Below, one piece after another: positions 22,401-35,700 of a stretch of 64,000 nt of DNA (position 1 is its first letter; every line of letters begins with the position of its first letter). Source of the DNA: Siphonodentalium dalli. Its lineage: Eukaryota; Mollusca; Scaphopoda; Gadilida; Siphonodentaliidae. The stretch is from contig CP136064.1 in NCBI GenBank assembly GCA_032622095.1, positions 38,242,426 to 38,306,425 of the forward strand, written 5' to 3'. Made by a program: the position numbers and the translations under genes. The notes below the pieces were generated by a model, which searched no databases, had not been told where the DNA came from, and worked only from the letters and a program-made list of their open reading frames with translations.

Positions 22401-25400
22401 TTATTGGTCAATTCTGGAGTGATATGAAAACTAGCACTAGCCAGTAGTGGTGTTGGACTGGGAACCAGTCATCTTACGGTTGAGTTATCGATTTCAAGTT
22501 TATATTTAATCATCGTTTTATCAAGTTATTTGGACAGAGAACAGCTTTCTAGTCAGTCCCACTAATTGGTCAGTTCTGGTGCGATATGACAACTAGCACT
22601 AGCCAGTAGTGGTGCTGGACTGGGAACCAGTCATCTTATGGTTGAGTTATCGATTTCAAGTTTACATTTAATCATCGTTTTATCAAGTTATTTGGACAGA
22701 GAAAAGCTTCCTAGTCAGTCCCACAATTTGGTCAGTTCTGGTGTGATATGGAAACTAGCACTAGCCAGTAGTGGTGTTGGACTGGGAACCAGTCATCTTA
22801 CGGTTGAGTTATCGATTTCAAGTTTATATTTAATCATCGTTTTATCAAGTTATTTGGACAGAGAACAGCTTTCTAGTCAGTCCCACAACTTGGTCAGTTC
22901 TGGTGTGATATGAAAACTAGCACTAGCCAGTAGTGGTGTTGGACTGGGAACCAGTCATCTTATGTTTGAGTTACAAATTTGAAGTTAATATCTGTTCATC
23001 ATTTTATCAATTTTGACAGAGAAAAGCTTCCTAGTCAGTCCCACTATTTAGTCAGTTCTGGTGTGATATGAAAACTAGCACTAGCCAGTAGTGGTGCTGG
23101 ACTGGGAACCAGTCATCTTATGGTTGAGTTATCGATTTCAAGTTTACATTTAATCATCGTTTTATCAAGTTATTTGGACAGAGAAAAGCTTCCTAGTCAG
23201 TCCCACAATTTGGTCAGTTCTGGTGTGATATGGAAACTAGCACTAGTCAGTAGTGGTGTTGGACTGGGAACCAGTCATCTTACGGTTGAGTTATCGATTT
23301 CAAGTTTATATTTAATCATCGTTTTATCAAGTTATTTGGACAGAGAACAGCTTTCTAGTCAGTCCCACTAATTGGTCAGTTCTGGTGTGATATGAAAACT
23401 AGCACTAGCCAGTAGTGGTGTTGGACTGGGAACCAGTCATCTTATGTTTGAGTTACCAATTTGAAGTTAATATCTGTTCATCATTTTATCAATTTTGACA
23501 GAGAAAAGCTTCCTAGTCAGTCCCACTATTTAGTCAGTTCTGGTGTGATATGAAAACTAGCACTAGCCAGTAGTGGTGCTGGACTGGGAACCAGTCATCT
23601 TATGGTTGAGTTATCGATTTCAAGTTTACATTTAATCATCGTTTTATCAAGTTATTTGGACAGAGAAAAGCTTCCTAGTCAGTCCCACAATTTGGTCAGT
23701 TCTGGTGTGATATGAAAACTAGCACTAGCCAGTAGTGGTGTTGGACTGGGAACCAGTCATCTTATGTTTGAGTTACCAATTTGAAGTTAATATTTGTTCA
23801 TCATTTTATCAATTTTGACAAAGAAAAGCTTCCTAGTCAGTCCCACTATTTAGTCAGTTCTGGTGTGATATGAAAACTAGCACTAGCCAGTAGTGTTGCT
23901 GGACTGGGAACCAGTCATCTTATGGTTGAGTTATCAATTTGATGTTTATATTTAATCATCGTTTTATCAAGTTACTTTGACAGAAAAGCTTCCTAGTCAG
24001 TCCCGCTAATTGGTCAGTTCTGGTGTGAATCGAAAACTAGCATTAGCCAGCAGAGTTGCTGGACTGGGAACCAATCGTCTTATTGCTGAGTTATCAATAT
24101 GAAGTTTAGATCATTTTATAAAGTTATTTAAAAAAAAAGCTTCCTAGTCAGTCCCACAATTTGGTCAGTTCTGGTGTGATATGAAAACTAGCACTAGCCA
24201 GTAGTGGTGCTGGACTGGGAAACAGTCATCTTATGTTTGAGTTACCAATTTGAAGTTAATATTTGTTCATCATTTTATCAATTTTGACAGCGAAAAGCTT
24301 CCTAGTCAGTCCCACTATTTAGTCAGTTCTGGTGTGATATGAAAACTAGCACTAGCCAGTAGTGGTGCTGGACTGGGAACCAGTCATCTTATGGTTGAGT
24401 TATCGATTTCAAGTTTACATTTAATCATCGTTTTATCAAGTTATTTGGACAGAGAAAAGCTTCCTAGTCAGTCCCACAATTTGGTCAGTTCTGGTGTGAT
24501 ATGGAAACTAGCACTAGTCAGTAGTGGTGTTGGACTGGGAACCAGTCATCTTACGGTTGAGTTATCGATTTCAAGTTTATATTTAATCATCGTTTTATCA
24601 AGTTATTTGGACAGAGAACAGCTTTCTAGTCAGTCCCATTAATTGGTCAGTTCTGGTGTGATATGAAAACTAGCACTAGCCAGTAGTGGTGTTGGACTGG
24701 GAACCAGTCATCTTATGTTTGAGTTACCAATTTGAAGTTAATATCTGTTCATCATTTTATCAATTTTGACAGAGAAAAGCTTCCTAGTCAGTCCCACTAT
24801 TTAGTCAGTTCTGGTGTGATATGAAAACTAGCACTAGCCAGTAGTGGTGCTGGACTGGGAACCAGTCATCTTATGGTTGAGTTATCGATTTCAAGTTTAC
24901 ATTTAGTCATCGTTTTATCAAGTTATTTTGACAGAGAAAAGCTTCCTAGTCAGTCCCACAATTTGGTAAGTTCTGGTGTGATATGGAAACTAGCACTAGC
25001 CAGTAGTGGTGTTTGGACTGGGAACCAGTCATCTTACGGTTGAGTTATCGATTTCAAGTTTATATTTAATCATCGTTTTATCAAGTTATTTGGACAGAGA
25101 ACAGCTTTCTAGTCAGTCCCACTAATTGGTCAGTTCTGGTGTGATATGAAAACTAGCACTAGCCAGTAGTGGTGTTGGACTGGGAACCAGTCATCTTATG
25201 TTTGAGTTACCAATTTGAAGTTAATATCTGTTCATCATTTTATCAATTTTGACAGAGAAAAGCTTCCTAGTCAGTCCCACTATTTAGTCAGTTCTGGTGT
25301 GATATGAAAACTAGCACTATCCAGTAGTGTTGCTGGACTGGGAACCAGTCATCTTATGGTTGAGTTATCAATTTGAAGTTTATATTTAATCATCGTTTTA

Positions 25401-26688
25401 TCAAGTTATTTTGACAGAAAAGCTTCCTAGTCAGTCCCGCTAATTGGTCAGTTCTGGTGTGAATCGAAAACTAGCATTAGCCAGCAGTGTTGCTGGACTG
25501 GGAACCAATCGTCTTATTGCTGAGTTATCAATATGAAGTTTAGATCATTTTATAAAGTTATTTTAAAAAAAAGCATCCTAGTCAGTCCCACAATTTGGTC
25601 AGTTCTGGTGTGATATGAAAACTAGCACTAGCCAGTAGTGGTGTTGGACTGGGAACCAGTCATCTTATGTTTGAGTTACCAATTTGAAGTTAATATTTGT
25701 TCATCATTTTATCAATTTTGACAGAGAAAAGCTTCCTAGTCAGTCCCACTATTTAGTCAGTTCTGGTGTGATATGAAAACTAGCACTAGCCAGTAGTGGT
25801 GCTGGACTGGGAACCAGTCATCTTATGGTTGAGTTATCGATTTCAAGTTTATATTTAATTATCGTTTTATCAAGTTATTTGGACAGAGAAAAGCTTTCTA
25901 GTCAGTCCCACTTATTGGTCAATTCTGGAGTGATATGAAAACTAGCACTAGCCAGTAGTGGTGTTGGACTGGGAACCAGTCATCTTACGGTTGAGTTATC
26001 GATTTCAAGTTTATATTTAATCATCGTTTTATCAAGTTATTTGGACAGAGAACAGCTTTCTAGTCAGTCCCACTAATTGGTCAGTTCTGGTGCGATATGA
26101 CAACTAGCACTAGCCAGTAGTGGTGCTGGACTGGGAACCAGTCATCTTATGGTTGAGTTATCGATTTCAAGTTTACATTTAATCATCGTTTTATCAAGTT
26201 ATTTGGACAGAGAAAAGCTTCCTAGTCAGTCCCACAATTTGGTCAGTTCTGGTGTGATATGGAAACTAGCACTAGCCAGTAGTGGTGTTGGACTGGGAAC
26301 CAGTCATCTTACGGTTGAGTTATCGATTTCAAGTTTATATTTAATCATCGTTTTATCAAGTTATTTGGACAGAGAACAGCTTTCTAGTCAGTCCCACAAC
26401 TTGGTCAGTTCTGGTGTGATATGAAAACTAGCACAAGCCAGTAGTGGTGTTGGACTGGGAACCAGTCATCTTATGTTTGAGTTACAAATTTGAAGTTAAT
26501 ATCTGTTCATCATTTTATCAATTTTGACAGAGAAAAGCTTCCTAGTCAGTCCCACTATTTAGTCAGTTCTGGTGTGATATGAAAACTAGCACTAGCCAGT
26601 AGTGGTGCTGGACTGGGAACCAGTCATCTTATGGTTGAGTTATCGATTTCAAGTTTACATTTAATCATCGTTTTATCAAGTTATTTTG
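19490..26688 (+). repeat. Higher-order repeat of 3511 bp (about 2.05 copies)
   Basis: 19490-23177 matches 23001-26688 at a constant offset of 3511 bp. Shared private markers include the 1 bp insertion GTGTTTGGACTGG (21499 and 25010), CCCATTAATTGG (21124 and 24635), GTGCGATATGACAAC (about 22579 and 26090) and ACAACTTGG with TTACAAATTTG. Each copy holds two D/E pairs and one F monomer. I noted only a handful of differences (for example GTTACTTTGAC near 23971, AGAGTTGCTGG near 24053, GACAGCGAAAAG near 24287), so the copies are very recent or well homogenised. Confidence 0.88.
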
Positions 26689-26789
26689 ACAGAGAAAAGC
26701 TTCCTAGTCAGTCCCACAATTTGGTCAGTTCTGGTGTGATATGAAAACTAGCACTAGCCAGTAGTGGTGTTGGACTGGGAACCAGTCAT

Positions 26790-29700
26790 CTTATGTTTGA
26801 GTTACCAATTTGAAGTTAATATTTGTTCATCATTTTATCAATTTTGAAAGAGAAAAGCTTCCTAGTCAGTCCCACTATTTAGTCAGTTCTGGTGTGATAT
26901 GAAAACTAGCACTAGCCAGTAGTGGTGCTGGACTGGGAACCAGTCATCTTATGGTTGAGTTATCGATTTCAAGTTTACATTTAATCATCGTTTTATCAAG
27001 TTATTTGGACAGAGAAAAGCTTCCTAGTCAGTCCCACAATTTGGTCAGTTCTGGTGTGATATGGAAACTAGCACTAGCCAGTAGTGGTGTTGGACTGGGA
27101 ACCAGTCATCTTACGGTTGAGTTATCGATTTCAAGTATATATTTAATCATCGTTTTATCAAGTTATTTGGACAGAGAACAGCTTTCTAGTCAGTCCCACT
27201 AATTGGTCAGTTCTGGTGTGATATGAAAACTAGCACTAGCCAGTAGTGGTGCTGGACTGGGAACCAGTCATCTTATGGTTGAGTTATCGATTTCAAGTTT
27301 ACATTTAATCATCGTTTTATCAAGTTATTTGGACAGAGAAAAGCTTCCTAGTCAGTCCCACAATTTGGTCAGTTCTGGTGTGATATGGAAACTAGCACTA
27401 GCCAGTAGTGGTGTTTGACTGGGAACCAGTCATCTTACGGTTGATTTATCGATTTCAAGTTTATATTTAATCATCGTTTTATCAAGTTATTTGGACAGAG
27501 AACAGCTTTCTAGTCAGTCCCACAATTTGGTCAGTTCTGGTGTGATATGAAAACTAGCACTAGCCAGTAGTGGTGTTGGACTGGGAACCAGTCATCTTAT
27601 GTTTGAGTTACCAATTTGAAGTTAATATTTGTTCATCATTTTATCAATTTTGACAGAGAAAAGCTTCCTAGTCAGTCCCACTATTTAGTCAGTTCTGGTG
27701 TGATATGAAAACTAGCACTAGCCAGTAGTGGTGCTGGACTGGGAACCAGTCATCTTATGGTTGAGTTATCGATTTCAAGTTTACATTTAATCATCGTTTT
27801 ATCAAGTTATTTTGACAGAGAAAAGCTTCCTAATCAGTCCCACAATTTGGTCAGTTCTGGTGTGATATGAAAACTAGCACTAGCCAGTAGTGGTGCTGGA
27901 CTGGGAACCAGTCATCTTATGTTTGAGTTACCAATTTGAAGTTAATATTTGTTCATCATTTTATCAATTTTGACAAAGAAAAGCTTCCTAGTCAGTCCCA
28001 CTATTTAGTCAGTTCTGGTGTGATATGAAAACTAGCACTAGCCAGTAGTGGTGCTGGACTGGGAACCAGTCATCTTATGGTTGAGTTATCGATTTCAAGT
28101 TTACATTTAATCATCGTTTTATCAAGTTATTTGGACAGAGAAAAGCTTCCTAGTCAGTCCCGCTAATTGGTCAGTTCTGGTGTGAATCGAAAACTAGCAT
28201 TAGCCAGCAGTGTTGCTGGACTGGGAACCAATCGTCTTATTGCTGAGTTATCAATATGAAGTTTAGATCATTTTATAAAGTTATTTTTAAAAAAAGCTTC
28301 CTAGTCAGTCCCACAATTTGGTCAGTTCTGGTGTGATATGAAAACTAGCACTAGCCAGTAGTGGTGTTGGACTGGGAACCAGTCATCTTACGGTTGAGTT
28401 ATCGATTTCAAGTATATATTTAATCATCGTTTTATCAAGTTATTTGGACAGAGAAAAGCTTCCTAGTCAGTCCCACAATTTGGTCAGTTCTGGTGTGATA
28501 TGGAAACTAGCACTAGCCAGTAGTGGTGTTGGACTGGGAACCAGTCATCTTACGGTTGAGTTATCGATTTCAAGTATATATTTAATCATCGTTTTATCAA
28601 GTTATTTGGACAGAGAACAGCTTTCTAGTCAGTCCCACTAATTGGTCAGTTCTGGTGTGATATGAAAACTAGCACTAGCCAGTAGTGGTGTTGGACTGGG
28701 AACCAGTCATCTTATGTTTGAGTTACCAATTTGAAGTTAATATCTGTTCATCATTTTATCAATTTTGACAGAGAAAAGCTTCCTAGTCAGTCCCACTATT
28801 TAGTCAGTTCTGGTGTGATATGAAAACTAGCACTAGCCAGTAGTGGTGCTGGACTGGGAACCAGTCATCTTATGGTTGAGTTATCGATTTCAAGTTTACA
28901 TTTAATCATCGTTTTATCAAGTTATTTTGACAGAGAAAAGCTTCCTAATCAGTCCCACAATTTGGTCAGTTCTGGTGTGATATGAAAACTAGCACTAGCC
29001 AGTAGTGGTGTTGGACTGGGAACCAGTCATCTTATGTTTGAGTTACCAATTTGAAGTTAATATTTGTTCATCATTTTATCAATTTTGACAAAGAAAAGCT
29101 TCCTAGTCAGTCTCACTATTTAGTCAGTTCTGGTGTGATATGAAAACTAGCACTAGCCAGTAGTGGTGCTGGACTGGGAACCAGTCATCTTATGGTTGAG
29201 TTATCGATTTCAAGTTTACATTTAATCATCGTTTTATCAAGTTATTTGGACAGAGAAAAGCTTCCTAGTCAGTCCCGCTAATTGGTCAGTTCTGGTGTGA
29301 ATCGAAAACTAGCATTAGCCAGCAGTGTTGCTGGACTGGGAACCAATCGTCTTATTGCTGAGTTATCAATATGAAGTTTAGATCATTTTATAAAGTTATT
29401 TTTAAAAAAAGCTTCCTAGTCAGTCCCACAATTTGGTCAGTTCTGGTGTGATATGAAAACTAGCACTAGCCAGTAGTGGTGCTGGACTGGGAAACAGTCA
29501 TCTTATGTTTGAGTTACCAATTTGAAGTTAATATTTGTTCATCATTTTATCAATTTTGACAGAGAAAAGCTTCCTAGTCAGTCCCACTATTTAGTCAGTT
29601 CTGGTGTGATATGAAAACTAGCACTAGCCAGTAGTGGTGCTGGACTGGGAACCAGTCATCTTATGGTTGAGTTATCGATTTCAAGTTTACATTTAATCAT

Positions 29701-32700
29701 CGTTTTATCAAGTTATTTGGACAGAGAAAAGCTTCCTAGTCAGTCCCACAATTTGGTCAGTTCTGGTGTGATATGGAAACTAGCACTAGCCAGTAGTGGT
29801 GTTTGACTGGGAACCAGTCATCTTACGGTTGAGTTATCGATTTCAAGTTTATATTTAATCATCGTTTTATCAAGTTATTTGGACAGAGAACAGCTTTCTA
29901 GTCAGTCCCACAATTTGGTCAGTTCTGGTGTGATATGAAAACTAGCACTAGCCAGTAGTGGTGTTGGACTGGGAACCAGTCATCTTATGTTTGAGTTACC
30001 AATTTGAAGTTAATATTTGTTCATCATTTTATCAATTTTGACAGAGAAAAGCTTCCTAGTCAGTCCCACTATTTAGTCAGTTCTGGTGTGATATGAAAAC
30101 TAGCACTAGCCAGTAGTGGTGCTGGACTGGGAACCAGTCATCTTATGGTTGAGTTATCGATTTCAAGTTTACATTTAATCATCGTTTTATCAAGTTATTT
30201 TGACAGAGAAAAGCTTCCTAATCAGTCCCACAATTTGGTCAGTTCTGGTGTGATATGAAAACTAGCACTAGCCAGTAGTGGTGTTGGACTGGGAACCAGT
30301 CATCTTATGTTTGAGTTACCAATTTGAAGTTAATATTTGTTCATCATTTTATCAATTTTGACAAAGAAAAGCTTCCTAGTCAGTCCCACTATTTAGTCAG
30401 TTCTGGTGTGATATGAAAACTAGCACTAGCCAGTAGTGGTGCTGGACTGGGAACCAGTCATCTTATGGTTGAGTTATCGATTTCAAGTTTACATTTAATC
30501 ATCGTTTTATCAAGTTATTTGGACAGAGAAAAGCTTCCTAGTCAGTCCCGCTAATTGGTCAGTTCTGGTGTGAATCGAAAACTAGCATTAGCCAGCAGTG
30601 TTGCTGGACTGGGAACCAATCGTCTTATTGCTGAGTTATCAATATGAAGTTTAGATTATTTTATAAAGTTATTTTTAAAAAAAGCTTCCTAGTCAGTCCC
30701 ACAATTTGGTCAGTTCTGGTGTGATATGAAAACTAGCACTAGCCAGTAGTGGTGCTGGACTGCGAAACAGTCATCTTATGTTTGAGTTACCAATTTGAAG
30801 TTAATATTTGTTCATCATTTTATCAATTTTGACAGAGAAAAGCTTCCTAGTCAGTCCCACTATTTAGTCAGTTCTGGTGTGATATGAAAACTAGCACTAG
30901 CCAGTAGTGGTGCTGGACTGGGAACCAGTCATCTTATGGTTGAGTTATCGATTTCAAGTTTACATTTAATCATCGTTTTATCAAGTTATTTGGACAGAGA
31001 AAAGCTTCCTAGTCAGTCCCACAATTTGGTCAGTTCTGGTGTGATATGGAAACTAGCACTAGCCAGTAGTGGTGTTGGACTGGGAACCAGTCATCTTACG
31101 GTTGAGTTATCGATTTCAAGTATATTTAATCATCGTTTTATCAAGTTATTTGGACAGAGAACAGCTTTCTAGTCAGTCCCACTAATTGGTCAGTTCTGGT
31201 GTGATATGAAAACTAGCACTAGCCAGTAGTGGTGCTGGACTGGGAACCAGTCATCTTATGGTTGAGTTATCGATTTCAAGTTTACATTTAATCATCGTTT
31301 TATCAAGTTATTTGGACAGAGAAAAGCTTCCTAGTCAGTCCCACAATTTGGTCAGTTCTGGTGTGATATGGAAACTAGCACTAGCCAGTAGTGGTGTTTG
31401 ACTGGGAACCAGTCATCTTACGGTTGATTTATCGATTTCAAGTTTATATTTAATCATCGTTTTATCAAGTTATTTGGACAGAGAACAGCTTTCTAGTCAG
31501 TCCCACAATTTGGTCAGTTCTGGTGTGATATGAAAACTAGCACTAGCCAGTAGTGGTGTTGGACTGGGAACCAGTCATCTTATGTTTGAGTTACCAATTT
31601 GAAGTTAATATTTGTTCATCATTTTATCAATTTTGACAGAGAAAAGCTTCCTAGTCAGTCCCACTATTTAGTCAGTTCTGGTGTGATATGAAAACTAGCA
31701 CTAGCCAGTAGTGGTGCTGGACTGGGAACCAGTCATCTTATGGTTGAGTTATCGATTTCAAGTTTACATTTAATCATCGTTTTATCAAGTTATTTTGACA
31801 GAGAAAAGCTTCCTAATCAGTCCCACAATTTGGTCAGTTCTGGTGTGATATGAAAACTAGCACTAGCCAGTAGTGGTGCTGGACTGGGAACCAGTCATCT
31901 TATGTTTGAGTTACCAATTTGAAGTTAATATTTGTTCATCATTTTATCAATTTTGACAAAGAAAAGCTTCCTAGTCAGTCCCACTATTTAGTCAGTTCTG
32001 GTGTGATATGAAAACTAGCACTAGCCAGTAGTGGTGCTGGACTGGGAACCAGTCATCTTATGGTTGAGTTATCGATTTCAAGTTTACATTTAATCATCGT
32101 TTTATCAAGTTATTTGGACAGAGAAAAGCTTCCTAGTCAGTCCCGCTAATTGGTCAGTTCTGGTGTGAATCGAAAACTAGCATTAGCCAGCAGTGTTGCT
32201 GGACTGGGAACCAATCGTCTTATTGCTGAGTTATCAATATGAAGTTTAGATCATTTTATAAAGTTATTTTTAAAAAAAGCTTCCTAGTCAGTCCCACAAT
32301 TTGGTCAGTTCTGGTGTGATATGAAAACTAGCACTAGCCAGTAGTGGTGTTGGACTGGGAACCAGTCATCTTACGGTTGAGTTATCGATTTCAAGTATAT
32401 ATTTAATCATCGTTTTATCAAGTTATTTGGACAGAGAAAAGCTTCCTAGTCAGTCCCACAATTTGGTCAGTTCTGGTGTGATATGGAAACTAGCACTAGC
32501 CAGTAGTGGTGTTGGACTGGGAACCAGTCATCTTACGGTTGAGTTATCGATTTCAAGTATATATTTAATCATCGTTTTATCAAGTTATTTGGACAGAGAA
32601 CAGCTTTCTAGTCAGTCCCACTAATTGGTCAGTTCTGGTGTGATATGAAAACTAGCACTAGCCAGTAGTGGTGTTGGACTGGGAACCAGTCATCTTATGT

Positions 32701-35700
32701 TTGAGTTACCAATTTGAAGTTAATATCTGTTCATCATTTTATCAATTTTGACAGAGAAAAGCTTCCTAGTCAGTCCCACTATTTAGTCAGTTCTGGTGTG
32801 ATATGAAAACTAGCACTAGCCAGTAGTGGTGCTGGACTGGGAACCAGTCATCTTATGGTTGAGTTATCGATTTCAAGTTTACATTTAATCATCGTTTTAT
32901 CAAGTTATTTTGACAGAGAAAAGCTTCCTAATCAGTCCCACAATTTGGTCAGTTCTGGTGTGATATGAAAACTAGCACTAGCCAGTAGTGGTGTTGGACT
33001 GGGAACCAGTCATCTTATGTTTGAGTTACCAATTTGAAGTTAATATTTGTTCATCATTTTATCAATTTTGACAAAGAAAAGCTTCCTAGTCAGTCCCACT
33101 ATTTAGTCAGTTCTGGTGTGATATGAAAACTAGCACTAGCCAGTAGTGGTGCTGGACTGGGAACCAGTCATCTTATGGTTGAGTTATCGATTTCAAGTTT
33201 ACATTTAATCATCGTTTTATCAAGTTATTTGGACAGAGAAAAGCTTCCTAGTCAGTCCCGCTAATTGGTCAGTTCTGGTGTGAATCGAAAACTAGCATTA
33301 GCCAGCAGTGTTGCTGGACTGGGAACCAATCGTCTTATTGCTGAGTTATCAATATGAAGTTTAGATCATTTTATAAAGTTATTTTAAAAAAAAGCTTCCT
33401 AGTCAGTCCCACAATTTGGTCAGTTCTGGTGTGATATGAAAACTAGCACTAGCCAGTAGTGGTGCTGGACTGGGAAACAGTCATCTTATGTTTGAGTTAC
33501 CAATTTGAAGTTAATATTTGTTCATCATTTTATCAATTTTGACAGAGAAAAGCTTCCTAGTCAGTCCCACTATTTAGTCAGTTCTGGTGTGATATGAAAA
33601 CTAGCACTAGCCAGTAGTGGTGCTGGACTGGGAACCAGTCATCTTATGGTTGAGTTATCGATTTCAAGTTTACATTTAATCATCGTTTTATCAAGTTATT
33701 TGGACAGAGAAAAGCTTCCTAGTCAGTCCCACAATTTGGTCAGTTCTGGTGTGATATGGAAACTAGCACTAGCCAGTAGTGGTGTTTGACTGGGAACCAG
33801 TCATCTTACGGTTGAGTTATCGATTTCAAGTTTATATTTAATCATCGTTTTATCAAGTTATTTGGACAGAGAACAGCTTTCTAGTCAGTCCCACAATTTG
33901 GTCAGTTCTGGTGTGATATGAAAACTAGCACTAGCCAGTAGTGGTGTTGGACTGGGAACCAGTCATCTTATGTTTGAGTTACCAATTTGAAGTTAATATT
34001 TGTTCATCATTTTATCAATTTTGACAGAGAAAAGCTTCCTAGTCAGTCCCACTATTTAGTCAGTTCTGGTGTGATATGAAAACTAGCACTAGCCAGTAGT
34101 GGTGCTGGACTGGGAACCAGTCATCTTATGGTTGAGTTATCGATTTCAAGTTTACATTTAATCATCGTTTTATCAAGTTATTTTGACAGAGAAAAGCTTC
34201 CTAATCAGTCCCACAATTTGGTCAGTTCTGGTGTGATATGAAAACTAGCACTAGCCAGTAGTGGTGTTGGACTGGGAACCAGTCATCTTATGTTTGAGTT
34301 ACCAATTTGAAGTTAATATTTGTTCATCATTTTATCAATTTTGACAAAGAAAAGCTTCCTAGTCAGTCCCACTATTTAGTCAGTTCTGGTGTGATATGAA
34401 AACTAGCACTAGCCAGTAGTGGTGCTGGACTGGGAACCAGTCATCTTATGGTTGAGTTATCGATTTCAAGTTTACATTTAATCATCGTTTTATCAAGTTA
34501 TTTGGACAGAGAAAAGCTTCCTAGTCAGTCCCGCTAATTGGTCAGTTCTGGTGTGAATCGAAAACTAGCATTAGCCAGCAGTGTTGCTGGACTGGGAACC
34601 AATCGTCTTATTGCTGAGTTATCAATATGAAGTTTAGATCATTTTATAAAGTTATTTAAAAAAAAAGCTTCCTAGTCAGTCCCACAATTTGGTCAGTTCT
34701 GGTGTGATATGAAAACTAGCACTAGCCAGTAGTGGTGCTGGACTGGGAAACAGTCATCTTATGTTTGAGTTACCAATTTGAAGTTAATATTTGTTCATCA
34801 TTTTATCAATTTTGACAGAGAAAAGCTTCCTAGTCAGTCCCACTATTTAGTCAGTTCTGGTGTGATATGAAAACTAGCACTAGCCAGTAGTGGTGCTGGA
34901 CTGGGAACCAGTCATCTTATGGTTGAGTTATCGATTTCAAGTTTACATTTAATCATCGTTTTATCAAGTTATTTGGACAGAGAAAAGCTTCCTAGTCAGT
35001 CCCACAATTTGGTCAGTTCTGGTGTGATATGGAAACTAGCACTAGCCAGTAGTGGTGTTGGACTGGGAACCAGTCATCTTACGGTTGAGTTATCGATTTC
35101 AAGTATATATTTAATCATCGTTTTATCAAGTTATTTGGACAGAGAACAGCTTTCTAGTCAGTCCCACTAATTGGTCAGTTCTGGTGTGATATGAAAACTA
35201 GCACTAGCCAGTAGTGGTGCTGGACTGGGAACCAGTCATCTTATGGTTGAATTATCGATTTCAAGTTTACATTTAATCATCGTTTTATCAAGTTATTTGG
35301 ACAGAGAAAAGCTTCCTAGTCAGTCCCACAATTTGGTCAGTTCTGGTGTGATATGGAAACTAGCACTAGCCAGTAGTGGTGTTGGACTGGGAACCAGTCA
35401 TCTTACGGTTGAGTTATCGATTTCAAGTATATATTTAATCATCGTTTTATCAAGTTATTTGGACAGAGAACAGCTTTCTAGTCAGTCCCACTAATTGGTC
35501 AGTTCTGGTGTGATATGAAAACTAGCACTAGCCAGTAGTGGTGTTGGACTGGGAACCAGTCATCTTATGTTTGAGTTACCAATTTGAAGTTAATATCTGT
35601 TCATCATTTTATCAATTTTGACAGAGAAAAGCTTCCTAGTCAGTCCCACTATTTAGTCAGTTCTGGTGTGATATGAAAACTAGCACTAGCCAGTAGTGGT

